Shown piece after piece: positions 53,603 to 64,000 of a stretch of DNA of 64,000 nucleotides. The notes under the pieces were generated by a model, which was not told the origin of the DNA, searched no databases, and was given only the letters and a program-made list of their open reading frames with translations. The position numbers and the translations under genes were made by a program. How positions within the stretch are numbered: position 1 is the first letter of the stretch; each line of letters opens with the position of its first letter. Source of the DNA: Lytechinus pictus (Eukaryota; Echinodermata; Echinoidea; Temnopleuroida; Toxopneustidae). Location: positions 12,761,501-12,825,500 of the forward strand of contig NC_087258.1 of the NCBI RefSeq assembly GCF_037042905.1. The letters are read 5' to 3'.

Positions 53603-54623
53603 CGATTGATTTTTATCATTTTTTTTTCATCATCAGCTAGGTCTACAATACAATTTTCTCCATGCTTTCTGGGAAAATCTACAAGAGAAAAACATTCAAA
53701 TTATTCAGGGAGAAATATTCTTGTCATTTTGGCTTGTGAAAATAGAAAAAGTACATATTCAGCCCCTTTCACAATTGGTGGTGCGACTGCTTATAACCGT
53801 TGCTATTCTGTGCAACATATATTGTGACCATTGCACAAGCAATTGTGAAAGCCCTTTTAGTGATAGATGGACATCTCTCAAAACAATCACTTTTCTGGTT
53901 TATGCCTGTATGGTAAATTTTATTTTGTTTAAATGGAAAGGTCTGTTCAAATATCAAGATGAAGAAACAAAATCAGCTGTGAGTGGAAAATTCCTTCGTC
54001 AATAATCAAGACATGCTAAACTTATTTTCATTATCTTTGGACATTTCTAACTGCCTGGAAGAAACATTGGCGTCGTCATCATCATCTGACATCAGAATCA
54101 CCATCATCATTCATCACCATTATCATTACTAAAAGGAGCATGTAGACTGTCAAAAATCGTTCAGCAAACATCATCACCCCAGAGCAACTGTTTGATCAAA
54201 AGAAGACATTACTGACAGCAACACTGGTCTTCTTGAGATGGACTAAAATCAATCACAATTTATCATGGACAGAGAGTAAGTGTGACTTATACGGGGGGCA
54301 CTTTGTAACCAACTAGGAGTTCTTAAATTGACAAAATTTGTTGCAAAATACCTACCAACAAAATATTATCTGTAATCTTCTTCATTAGACATCTTGGATA
54401 CATCCCTTCGACTACTAGTATATGAATCAGATAACCTTGCATAAGTTAACCTTCTTGGCGTCAAATATTTGCCCAATTTAAAACAATTTTTTTTACCACA
54501 TTATATGTGCAAAATATGTATCAAATACCGATTCTTAGCAAATTTCTCCAAAGTTGAACAGATTTTTGAGCTCTCAAAAGTTTTGATTGACTAAAGCAAA
54601 ATTACTCGTACATGTATTAGATA
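53603..54623. other. Intergenic DNA
   Basis: No conserved frame. A TCATCA-rich patch near 54070-54125; the CACAATTGGTGG/AGCAATTGTGAA pair near 53770-53850 suggests a small hairpin. Confidence 0.3.
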
Positions 54624-54852
54624 CAGTTGTGCCTAAAGGTTAGTGAACCCCACCACAAAATGCACTCCTTCATGCTGAGTGTTGAATGTAGGCAACAACA
54701 CTACAACGTTCAGCAAGCCCAGAGAAACAAATTTTGATTGAATGTAATATTTCATCACTTGACTTCACAATAAAATATCTGAAACATGGTAAACTTGAAC
54801 ACTTTCAATATGTTCATTTTCTACTAGGGTTCACTAACTTTTGAGCACCAAT
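54624..54852. mobile_element. TA-flanked mariner-like MITE
   Basis: CAGTTGTGCCTAAAGGTTAG and the reverse of the right end CATTGGTGCTCAAAAGTTAG, both followed by TGAACCC and both next to TA, are inverted repeats of about 28 bp. Related to 25576-25822. Confidence 0.8.
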
Positions 54853-56057
54853 GTATATCTTCCCCTATTTACTACAGTTACCTATTATTTTAAATTGCTC
54901 ACTAGAGGGCTTTGTCAGTTTTTAACAATCATACTGTTGCATGAATTATACCTCCACACATCCTGTGAGGGAAGGGCAGCTCTTTTAAATACTTTCAGTT
55001 GACGTTGTTCATCTCAAAGAGTATTATTTGTTCCTCATTTGTAAATAGAACATTGTTTTTTATATGTATATATTCAGTTCAAAGTCATTTTTTTCTCATA
55101 AATATTTCATATTGATCACAAAGTTATACAACTCTCACATTTTCAATAATATATCTCTTCTTCTGAAGAGGTATATTAATATTATTTCAGTTGCAAATTC
55201 ACATTTGATAGATCAATCATAACCAAAGCAAATTAATTCATTTTGTTTATGCAAGATGCAGACCACCAATCAATTGCCAATTTGCAATTAATTAAAAGAC
55301 AACTGATCGATTTTAGGACCTATAATTGACATGCAATCATTTGCAAGTTTCTTCCAACACCCTAGAAGTTGCATTTCTACAAAATTGAACAAATTTCCAT
55401 CATCCCAAAAGATATTTCACTTTTTCTTTCATGTTTACTTCAGGGCCAAATTCCATGCATGAACACTCATCCTATTAAACCCTCGTTCAGATATGATGCA
55501 AGAATGCGCAGCAATGTTTTCCATTGTGCTAAAATATTTTGAAACTGCATACTTAATGGTACATGTAAAACATGACGCCAGTGGAGGCGCCATCATGTGT
55601 CGTGGATCTGGCGATACGTCAGGCAATACATGATAATACATTGACATCAGTGTATTCTGAAAGAAGCATGTTTTTTTTCTCACAGGATATCTAATTTTCA
55701 TCCATTGCATCTTTTTGCTACTTGAGGTGGTGATTCATGAAGATGTTCTTATAAAATTTATGCACGATTTTACAAAGGACTAGAACATGTTCTCAGGTAC
55801 TAAGTCAGCTCCATTTAGTACAAGGAAGGGTCATCCATCATGTGTAAAGTCATTCGTAAGTTACAAACTGCTTTATGAAACACCCATCTGAGCAGTTTAT
55901 TTTGAATCTCACGTAGCTAAAATTTCTTCCTAGTCGAAGCTATTTCTGTAAGTAATATTGATTTGTGTTAGGCATAGTTTACTGTTTGTTCTCCGTCAGT
56001 CCATGAATATGGTCTACCCTGACTTGTTTTACTGATCACAATGCGCCTCTGAGCTCT
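54853..56057. other. Intergenic DNA between USP5 and the MITE at 54624
   Basis: AT-rich. Near 55860 GTTACAAACTGCTTTATGAAACACCCA resembles a single end of the GGGCC-ended MITE family (words up to 20 bases compared). No gene seen. Confidence 0.3.
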
Positions 56058-56190
56058 GGGCCTGTGACATAAAGCTTTACAACTGATTATGAGGCTGATT
56101 TTTTTACGATTGCTCATACACAGAAGTCAATGCAATCGATCATAGAAATCGTTCACATGATCAATCGCTAAGGTTCATGTTACACGGCCC
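56058..56190. mobile_element. GGGCC-ended MITE directly after the USP5 stop codon
   Basis: GGGCCTGTGACATAAAGCTT at the left mirrors the right end AAGGTTCATGTTACACGGCC. Interior shared with 38075-38310: GCTGATTTTTTTACGATTG, TCAATGCAATCGATCATAG. On the USP5 strand it starts 11 bases after the stop codon. Confidence 0.8.
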
Positions 56191-56200
56191 TGGGAGATTT

Positions 56201-59200
56201 TTAAAGCCTCTTGTAGACGTAGATGTATCCCAGGTCCTTCGGTGGTTTTTCTGATTGCGCAACTTTGTCATCGTTGAAGATCACCCATCTGGAAAATAGA
56301 AAAGAAAATTAAGGAATTACGTGATATAAAGAAAATGGTTCCATTATTTCAAAAGCATAGAAATGTGAAATGGAGACGTGCTTATGGGGGCATCTCATCC
56401 ATGTAACATAGTTGAGCTAAATGACAGCTTGCTCTTATGACACTGTGTAACACATTATATGTTTGCCCGATTTTATGCATATCGCTATCTCCTAAAATAA
56501 TGCAAAATTATATAATACCATAACTTTGATATCACACATTTGATTTCAATGTTTTCATCTTCAGCTTTCTCTATATATTTTTCTGAATTCAGGTAAAATA
56601 CACATAAGACAGCAAATCAACATAAAAGAGAACACCAAATGAACATAAAGTTTTTTAAACAAATGAAAAAATGGAAATACAAAACAAGTAAAGATTGAAA
56701 TGAATAGGACATAGTTTTTTTTAAATATCTTTAAAAAATTGGCAACTTAGCTACCTTAATTCTCTGCTTTTATGTACAGTATCTTGCTTTGGTCAATCAT
56801 AATGAAGATAGAGAAAAGTGTGACTCTTTATTGTACCAACATCCGTGAATATGAAATAAGGATGCTATAATAATCAATTTGAACATAATTTTCATCAGCA
56901 AACTCTCTACACATTTTGTTTTGTCATGGAAAAATGATTAGAAGGACTACCTTACCTTCCTTCTTTCTTGATATGGCATACATAGTGACCGCATGCTGTA
57001 GATGTACCCATGTGACTTACAAATGCAAACAGCTGGTATTCTGTCATATAAAAAAAGAACAATGCAATAGATTTTCCCACCTCCAAACTGAACTGATATA
57101 TCATGCAACCGTGATAAGCTGCCATAACTATCCCCCTTTAGAGTATAGAACACTGGAAAATAGAAAGGAATATTAATTTCTGAAGTGGAAATAAGACATT
57201 TCTTCCTCCTCTGCTTTTTTTATAACTCCCTTTATCCTCCCCCTCCTCTCCTGTACAATTTTCCTTTCCCTTTCCCTTTCCCTCTTCCTCCCTCCTCCCA
57301 TCCCATCTTCCCTTCCATTATCCCTTCCCTTACTCCTCCTCTTTTCTTCTCCTACATGCATTTATTGTATCTGTTATTTGGTTCCTCTTACTTGATCTAT
57401 TTCTCCTCTTCCTTCTTTTCCTCTTTCCATCCTTCCTCCTCCTCCTCCTCTTCCTCCTCCTTTTCTTCTCCTACATCTATTATCCATTTGTTATCTTCCT
57501 CCTCTTCATCCTACTCTTCCTCTTCCTATTCTATTCCATTCCTTCATTTCACTTCCATCTCCTCTTCCTTCCGATTTTATCCTCCTTTTGAGCACCCGAA
57601 AGCTCACTTACTTTCGCGACCATCCCGGCACGTGGGTCCGCCGGATTGCTCTGTCTCCATCGCTGTATCCAGCTCGTCTGCGTGGCTAAATATCCACTCC
57701 GCTGCCCTCTCAAGATTGTTGTCCTAAAGGGATGGCAGAATAGTAGGAAAACATCAGTAAAGACAAACGCATGTATCGATCATGGTGAGCCAAGTGTGAT
57801 CATTACCTCTTTCCTTCCATCAATCTATCTGTATCCTCAGGATAAAAAGTGCTGTATAAATCCAGCCATTATTATCTCATGTTTCATTCATTCATTCATT
57901 CATTCATTCAATCCTTGGCTCATTTTTTCTTGCTGTGATTCATCTTTGATAGGTATGTGATGACCACCGTGTCATCATCCATCTGTCTGTCAATCCCTCA
58001 ATCGATTGTTCCATCTATCCTATTTTCCTTCTCACCCTTTCACACAATTTGTCTAGGAGCTTAGGTTGATACGAAGCCAACAACAATATCATCCTTGCAT
58101 AAATCCTTGTATCTGTCAATTCCTCTATCATTTCTTCCATCCATTTTGATTTCCTTCCCGCATCCTTACACAAGATTGCTCTAGGAGCTTTAATAGTTCA
58201 TATGAAGCCAACACCTCCATCATCCTTTCATCAATCCATCTATCTTTCCTTAAAACAATTCAATACCAGGCGCAGATCCAGGATTCACCAGGGGGCACCG
58301 TTTCCTTTTTTAAAGGTCAAGTCCACCTCAGAAAAATCTCGATTTGAATCAATAGAGAAAAATCAGAAAAGCACAATGCTGAAAATTTCATCAAAATCGG
58401 ATGTAAAATAAGAAAGTTATGACATTTCAAAGTTTCGCTTATTTTTCACAAAATAGTTATATGAACGAGTCAGTTACATCCAAATGAGAGAGTCGATGAT
58501 GTCACTCACTCACTATTTCTTTTGTTTTTTATTGTTTGAATTATACAATATTTCAATTTTTACGAATTTGACAATTAGGACCTCCTTGCTTGAACCACAA
58601 AATGTTAAAATAATGGAATTCCACGTGTTCAAGGAGGAATGAAACTTTATTTCACATGACAATGACGAGAAAATCAAAATATTTCATATTTCATATAATA
58701 AAATACAAAAGAAATAGTGAGTGAGTGATGTCATGAGTTCCCTCATTTGCATACAGACCGAGATGTGCATATAACTGTTTTGTGAAATGAAGCGAAACTT
58801 TAAAATGTCATAACTTTCTTATTTTACATCCGATTTTGATGAAATTTTCAGCGTTATGCTTGTTGGATTTTTCTCTTTTTATTCAAATCAAGTTTTTGTT
58901 GGGGTGGACTTGTCCTTTAAGCAAGATTGACAAGTAGAAAAGCCGATAACAATATTGTGCAAATTATGATTAAAGCATGTAACTTTCACAAGTAGCACTA
59001 TATGCCACCCCCAAAAGAAGGGTAATACAACTCATGGAGAACATTTTCCAAAGAAATTTGGTAAGGGGATGGACATCTTAAGATCTGCTTCTGTTTCATA
59101 CTTCATTATTCCATCTCTTTATTTAGTTATACTCACCGTTGCCCGTAGTGCCTTGGTAGCTTGAGCCTCTGTGAAGCCCATACTCGTGATCATCGCAATA

Positions 59201-60775
59201 GATTCTTGGCTCACTGAAATCTCTGTCTTTTGCTTCTTACTTGCTTGACCTAACTGCAAAGGCTCAGCAAAATCTAGCAAGGAGGATAGATTTAAATAAA
59301 GTGTTTTTCTATAGAATATTGCATCTGTATCTACTGTATTTTTTAAATAAAAAGGTTAAATAAAAAAAAAAAGTAAGAGTGTGGACTGGCATCCATAAAT
59401 GGGTGATTTCAAGTTTAGTGTTGACCTTTTGGTGTTGGTGTTAGGTCAATTTTTACACAATCATAACACCAAACATGAAATGAAGATGGTCGCGTAAAGT
59501 CACTCACTAGTTGTTGAGATGTCAATAATGTGATCTGGATCAGTTTTACAAACTCTGAATAAGTTTTGGAGCTAGGGCAAGCAATCCAAATTTCAACACC
59601 AACACCAAGGCCAACACCAGACTTGAAATCACCCATGAGTTGTTCAAATTATTGTCAGAGTGTAGACTAGCATAATCTTAATTGAGCTTGTCTTTATGGA
59701 CCAAGTCCATAGAAAGACTCTATTAATTCGCCTTTGATTAGGCATTCACTTCCAAGACTTACATACATGTAGATTACAACAGGATTTCATTTGTCCTTCC
59801 CAGGTCATGCATCATTTCAAGGCTCAAGATAAAACAAGAACTATGAGAGTCGCCTTGGTGAACTGTGTATTATTCTTGTGAGTGTTCAAGATATCAAGGC
59901 ATTCACTTCTGCCGAGATCTGGGGCCTGTTGCAGAAAGAGTTGCGTTTAAACGCAAGTCCCGAATACGGGTGCTTCATTGGCTGAAAATCAAGTTGCACA
60001 AGATATTTTGAGTTGCGTTTGATCACAACTCTTTCTGCAACGGGCCCCCAGAATATTCTTCCAGGACCATGGCAAGTTGGAAAAGGAGTTACATTTGAAA
60101 ACAATTCGAGAAATCAAATGCAAATCCCAATTACACGTTTCTGATTGAGTGAATTTCAAGTTGCATTTGATTTTGAGAGTTGTATCTGATTGCAACTTGT
60201 TTCGCAATGGGTACCACAGTGTTCCCAGCTTTTCAAGAAAACTAAATTCCCTGATGAAGTTTAAAAATTCCCTGATGAAGTTTAAAAATTCCCTGATGAT
60301 TATTTAAACCCATTCCCAGTTTCGCATGTTTTCTAAGTTGTTGCAGTGAATTCCATGTATTTTTCAGTATAAAAACAATAATGCAACTAGTACCACCATA
60401 ACCAGTCATTCAATGGATGTTGTTTCGATATGTAACAAAATATAGCAGAGTCTGACTGACTACCATGCTTTCGACTTTTGGGCCGATCCAAATTCCCTGA
60501 TTTTTCCCTCATTTGAGTTATTTTTTTATCGAATTCCCTGTTTCCCTGACTGGAAAAAAGTTATTCAATTTTCCCTGATGGGCTGGGAACCCTGGCGTAC
60601 CATGTTCAAAGTATGACTACCTCCATCTTACCAGGATCTTGTGAATGCTCAAATATCCAGTTCATGGCAGCTTCTGAGCCCATGTTGTTTGTATGGTAGA
60701 CAGCTTTCCGACAGCCCTCCCGGGGAAATCCCATGTCTGCCAGTTGACTTACGGTGGCCTCATCTATAACAGGTT
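56201..60775 (-). CDS. Ubiquitin carboxyl-terminal hydrolase 5-like (isopeptidase T), C-terminal exons
   Basis: Five exons join in phase: 60775-60632, 59273-59137, 57723-57612, 57040-56956 and 56288-56201 (188 full codons to the stop). USP5 disassembles unanchored ubiquitin chains in cytoplasm and nucleus. Visible are UBA1 ([18 protein letters not shown] through [11 protein letters not shown]), UBA2 ([21 protein letters not shown] joined to [14 protein letters not shown]), and the end of the USP catalytic domain: [20 protein letters not shown] with the catalytic His, [15 protein letters not shown] and [17 protein letters not shown]. The linker between UBA2 and the His box is short. The first exon here starts in phase 1, so upstream exons (zinc finger, Cys box) must exist; none was recognised between 60776 and 64000. 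USP13 is the close alternative; the TSTACGHYV form and [12 protein letters not shown] look more USP5-like. Confidence 0.92.
57190..57600 (+). repeat. Polypyrimidine tract in a USP5 intron
   Basis: About 400 bases of CCTCCTCTTCCT-type sequence between two exons. On the transcribed minus strand it is purine-rich. The 180-codon Ser/Pro/Phe frame across it is compositional. Confidence 0.85.
57890..58270. repeat. CATT microsatellite and a ~130-bp duplication in a USP5 intron
   Basis: ATTCATTCATTCATTCATTC at 57890-57910, then two related blocks (about 58010-58090 and 58140-58215) sharing ATTTTCCTTCTCACCC/GATTTCCTTCCCGCATCC, CTAGGAGCTT and GAAGCCAACA. Confidence 0.6.
58311..58919. mobile_element. 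TTAA-flanked MITE family A, complete copy
   Basis: TTAAAGGTCAAGTCCACC at the left and GGTGGACTTGTCCTTTAA at the right, with arms of about 215 bp that include ATCACTCACTCACTATTTC-type and CCGATTTTGATGAAATTTTC blocks. The ~180-bp interior is single copy. In a USP5 intron. Confidence 0.9.
59921..60048. mobile_element. GGGCC-ended MITE in a USP5 intron, with an older copy beside it
   Basis: GGGGCCTGTTGCAGAAAGAG mirrors CTCTTTCTGCAACGGGCCCC. Bases 60060-60215 look like a decayed relative (AGGAGTTACATTTGAAAAC, TTGCAACTTGTTTCGCAATG). Confidence 0.8.
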
Positions 60776-61150
60776 CTAAGAATAAAACAGAATAGTATAA
60801 AATAATACACCTCATTGGTGCGTTGGTGAGAATTAAGGTCACCTCCATAGCAATCATACAATTACTTCAAAATAAAGGCTTACAGTCATCCTAAATTGTT
60901 ATTCATATTTTCAGAAAAAAAGCAAAATGTGATTTGTTCCAGAATCAGGCCGTGGACCAGTTATAAGGTGTGCAGAGGTATTTTTATGCAAAAGGTACTT
61001 TTGGAGCAGCTCATACATGTTCGGGCTGTTTTAAAAGTAACAAACGTAATGCCTCAGCAAAATGATATGTATTAATGTTTTATAAGAAGGTGATATGGAT
61101 ACTTGTTATTTGATAAACCATCCTCATCTTAGAACCATTACCAGTCAATT
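60776..61150. other. Upstream intron of USP5
   Basis: No exon found. The acceptor of the first visible exon, TTTTATTCTTAG, ends at 60776. Confidence 0.4.
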
Positions 61151-61489
61151 CAGGGGCGGATCCAGCGGGGGGGGGGGGGCAAATTTTTCGGAGGACAATT
61201 TTGAAAAGCCCCCCCCCCCCCAAAAAAAAAAAAAAGGTTTTCAACCACAAATTAAGGATATTTCGTACCTGAAAAAAATTTGACAAGCAAAAAAAAAAAA
61301 AAAAAAGGTTTTCAACCATAAATAAAAGATATCTTATACCCGAAAAAATTTGACAAGCAAAAAAAAAAAAGGTCTTCACCTCTGCTTCTCTGCTTTAATG
61401 GCATTTTTACATGACAAATTTTCAATTTTGCTTCTCAAAGGGGGGGGGGGCACGTGCCACATGTGCCCCCCCCCCTAGATCCGCGCCTG
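61151..61489. mobile_element. hAT-like MITE with 8-bp target duplication
   Basis: CAGGGGCGGATCCA to TAGATCCGCGCCTG, flanked by AGTCAATT and AGTCAATA. Internal units with AAAATTTGACAAGCA and long A-runs, plus poly-G/poly-C tracts, as in 2952-3284. Confidence 0.85.
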
Positions 61490-62429
61490 AGTCAATATTT
61501 CTGTCTTTCTTTGCTATTTTGTTTGCTCCCTCATTCACTTTTGCACCCTGAGCTTCTCTAATGAGATGGATATGATGCCTTCTAAATTTCATTTGTCATT
61601 TATTATTATTAGTACCAGTTCAAGTGCTTTAGTCATCAAATCAATCTCACTATTTTGTATGAAGTCTTCACTATTTAGACCAAGTTTGTGAATCAATTCA
61701 TAAGAGGAGAAATCAGTCATCCTGATTTATTTGAAAACTCACTGCAGTGGCAAGCATTACGTGATTTATTAGGCAAAATACAGCTTCGAAAGCATTAGAA
61801 AAAAACTTATTGAAAATAGGCAGGTTGCGATTTTAAAAAGGGATTAATTAGACAATGCAATAGAAACCATCTTTTTGTAGACATTTGATCAATAATAATT
61901 GACTATTAATAATTATTGTAAATGTCGTAAAGAGTATTTGAAAGGTAACCCAAACTTTTGATACATTTGTGTCCAAAGATTTGTTCACACCTTTAATAAT
62001 TTTGATGAAATGAGAAAATGTAATCAAAATATAAAGAATTAGCATGCATGTTGATGAATGTGAATGTTTGTTTTGGTAAATATCTCTTACCAATTTACGG
62101 ACATTGTTCTCGAGAGACATTTCGATCATTTTGTTTTATATTTATAGTTTTATTGTTGTGCCCAATAGAGGGATGTGACGATGATGGTAATTTTCATTAA
62201 TGGAGATAGTGATGCATATCCTGATTTTTATCAAAATGAATTGAGTGGATATCAACAATCCAGAATATAAAAGGCAGTTTTGCCTATCAGAATGAAAATA
62301 TGATGATTTTGTCTGTGGAACAAGAATACATTTTCTCTGTCCAAGAACTATCAGATAAATACTGTAGAATAGTTTCTTGCCCCTTGGACTACTATCAGTG
62401 TAAATAATTGCCCAATAATTCACCACCAA
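61490..62429. other. AT-rich DNA, nothing recognised
   Basis: Expected to be USP5 intron if the gene continues to the right. No conserved frame or element was seen. Confidence 0.3.
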
Positions 62430-63055
62430 AATGGGTAAACCATATGGTCAGCCAACTGTTAAAGACAGCTACAGAAAACTTTGAGGAACAGAAGCGAACT
62501 TTTGATGCAACACTTGGAAAACACAAAATGATTGCATGTAATCTTGCATAACTTGGGCATAAAGATAAATTCTTATCAATTAGACGGAAGAAAAACACTG
62601 GCGACCTCCGTGAAGAAGATATGGCAATTACTGATATAAAATTGAAGCAATACGAGATGGAATAGCAGTGTGCCATTCTCTTTTCTGATAATGACTATCT
62701 ATACTCTCTCTTCTTGCGAAAAGGTATTGCCACCAATGGGGCTAATCACTGTTCCCCAATCTAATTCTGACTATTCATCTCTATCCAGGATTGCTATGAG
62801 AGGCATTAGCAGATCTATTGCAAAAAAATGTTTTTCAGTGTTCTGAGTGATTTAGGCGAGGACTTGCCAGATTCGTCTGCAAGTACATGCAGTAGGGAAA
62901 ATATGTGAACTCCTTGAGATATCTCTTTAACTCCATGTGATTGCCGGCTGTATATCAGTGATATTCCAGATGAACTGCAATTTGGACTTCAGAGAGGGTA
63001 CTCCTTTTCCTGATGTCTCTCTCTCTCAATCTCTTGAGTTTTTAATCGAACTTTG
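62430..63055 (+). pseudogene. Decayed reverse-transcriptase-like fragment
   Basis: Broken plus-strand frames end near 62990 with DIPDELQFGLQRGYS, which resembles the QxGFxxG(Y/R)S region just before motif A of non-LTR reverse transcriptases. It is followed by the tandem array whose unit encodes motif A. Many stops; upstream homology is not certain. Confidence 0.4.
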
Positions 63056-63059
63056 CACT

Positions 63060-63950
63060 TTGCAAAAACGTCCAACATATTTAGCCCTACTAGATGCAAA
63101 AAAAAGCCTTTGAAACTGTTGGGCACGGAGGCTTGTTCTAGCTCTACTAGATGCAGAAAGCCTTTGAAACTGTCTAGCAAGTAGGCTTGTTCTAGCTCCA
63201 CTAGATGCGGAAAAAGCCTTTGACACTCTCTGGCATGGAGGCTTGTGCTAGCTCTACTAGATACGGAAAAAGCCTTTGACACTGTCTGGCATGGAAGCTT
63301 GTGCTAGCTCTACTAGATGCAGAAAAAGCATTTGATACTGTCTGGCATGGATGCTTGTTCTAGCTCTACTAGATGTGGAAAAAGCCTTTGATACTGTCTG
63401 GCACGGAAGCTTGTTAGCTGTACTAGACATGGAAAAAGCCTTTGACACTGTCTGGCATGGAGGCTTATTCTAGTTTAACTACATGTACATGCAGAAAAAG
63501 CTTTCTACACTGTCTGGCATGGAGACTTGTTCTAGCTCTACTAGATGCAGAAAAAGCCTTTGATACTGTCTGGCAAGGTTTGTTCTAGCTCTACTAGATG
63601 CGGAAAAAGCCTTTAGATACTGTCTGGTATGGAGGCTTGTTCTAGCTCTACTAGATATGTAAAAAGCCTTTAGATACTGTCTGATATGGAGGCTTGTTCT
63701 AGCTCTACTGGATGTGTAAAAAGCCTTTGATACTGTCTGGCATGGAGGCTTATTCTAGTTTAACTACATGTACATGCAGAAAAAGCCTTTGACACTGTCT
63801 GGCATGGAGACTTGTTCTAGCTCTACTAGAAGCGGAATTAGCATTTGATACACTCTGGAATGGCGGCTTATTCTAGTTTTACTACATGCAGAAAAAGCCT
63901 TTGAAACTGTCTAGCATGGAGGCTTGTACTAGCTCTACTAGTAACAGAAA
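63060..63950 (+). repeat. 56-bp minisatellite derived from reverse-transcriptase motif A
   Basis: About 16 units with the core AGCTCTACTAGATGCAGAAA, AAGCCTTTGATACTGTCTGG and CATGGAGGCTTGTT. Each unit translates in one frame as LDAEKAFDTVWHGG, the palm motif with the catalytic Asp. The 56-base period changes frame between units, so there is no long protein. Two variant units with CTACATGTACATGCAG (near 63478 and 63766) lie about 288 bases apart, showing a five-unit higher-order duplication. Confidence 0.9.
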
Positions 63951-64000
63951 AATGTGATGTTTAGAACAATAACGAACACAGAAATAGTATTTTAGAAAAC

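Noticed and set aside
57185-57727. 180-codon plus-strand frame rich in Ser, Pro and Phe
   Set aside because: It spans a C/T-only tract in a USP5 intron and runs antisense over a USP5 exon; the composition explains it.
62989-63448. Minus-strand frames with repeated SKAFSxSSRAxTSL
   Set aside because: These are the antisense of the RT-derived minisatellite, whose sense strand gives the recognisable motif.
63060-63950. CRISPR-like array
   Set aside because: Units are contiguous 56-bp copies without unique spacers, in a eukaryotic genome.

Overview
The window is animal nuclear DNA: intron-rich genes with GT-AG exon edges, one AT-AC intron, tRNA-derived SINEs, a non-LTR retrotransposon and a very dense population of short inverted-repeat elements. 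An echinoderm, most likely a sea urchin (Lytechinus or Strongylocentrotus type), fits best. That rests on the repeat style (poly-G/poly-C tracts, many TTAA-flanked and GGGCC-ended MITEs) and on the secreted arylsulfatase; it is an inference, not a database result.

Four protein genes could be assembled exon by exon, with all phases consistent. (1) Plus strand, 13300-22154: a six-exon, 362-residue multipass membrane protein of the glycerophosphocholine acyltransferase (GPCAT/Gpc1, DUF2838) family. (2) Plus strand, 30014-38057, with a probable 5'UTR exon ending at 27865: a seven-exon, 521-residue secreted arylsulfatase B-like enzyme with both sulfatase signatures and the catalytic residues. (3) Minus strand, 51514-41293: a complete seven-exon prohibitin-2 (294 residues) whose fifth intron is a textbook U12-type AT-AC intron. 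(4) Minus strand, 60775-56201: the last five exons of a USP5-type deubiquitinase (two UBA domains and the catalytic-His end); the 5' part probably lies to the right of the window. The sulfatase and prohibitin genes are convergent. USP5 ends upstream of prohibitin-2 on the same strand.

The left end (1-13 kb) is a repeat field. Its centrepiece is a CR1/Jockey-type LINE (4079-7640, minus strand) with endonuclease and reverse transcriptase in one frame, interrupted by a single stop. Unusually, the LINE is bracketed by ~180-bp inverted arms and, outside them, by a 32-bp direct repeat. The rest holds tandem arrays of a GCTCGCGC hairpin motif and several MITEs. The right end (62.4-64 kb) carries a decayed reverse-transcriptase fragment whose motif A has been amplified into a 56-bp minisatellite.

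The intergenic and intronic DNA consists mostly of inverted-repeat elements. They include TTAA-flanked families, hAT-like elements with 8-bp target duplications, elements with 10-bp duplications and CCCGGGG ends, TA-flanked mariner-like MITEs, GGGCC-ended MITEs, and repeats carrying intact CRE or DR1 motifs. Several lie within about 5-50 bp of splice sites or stop codons. No conserved gene cluster or wholly novel protein system was seen. The most interesting items are the U12 intron, the arm-flanked LINE, the RT-motif minisatellite and the exon-edge MITE pattern.
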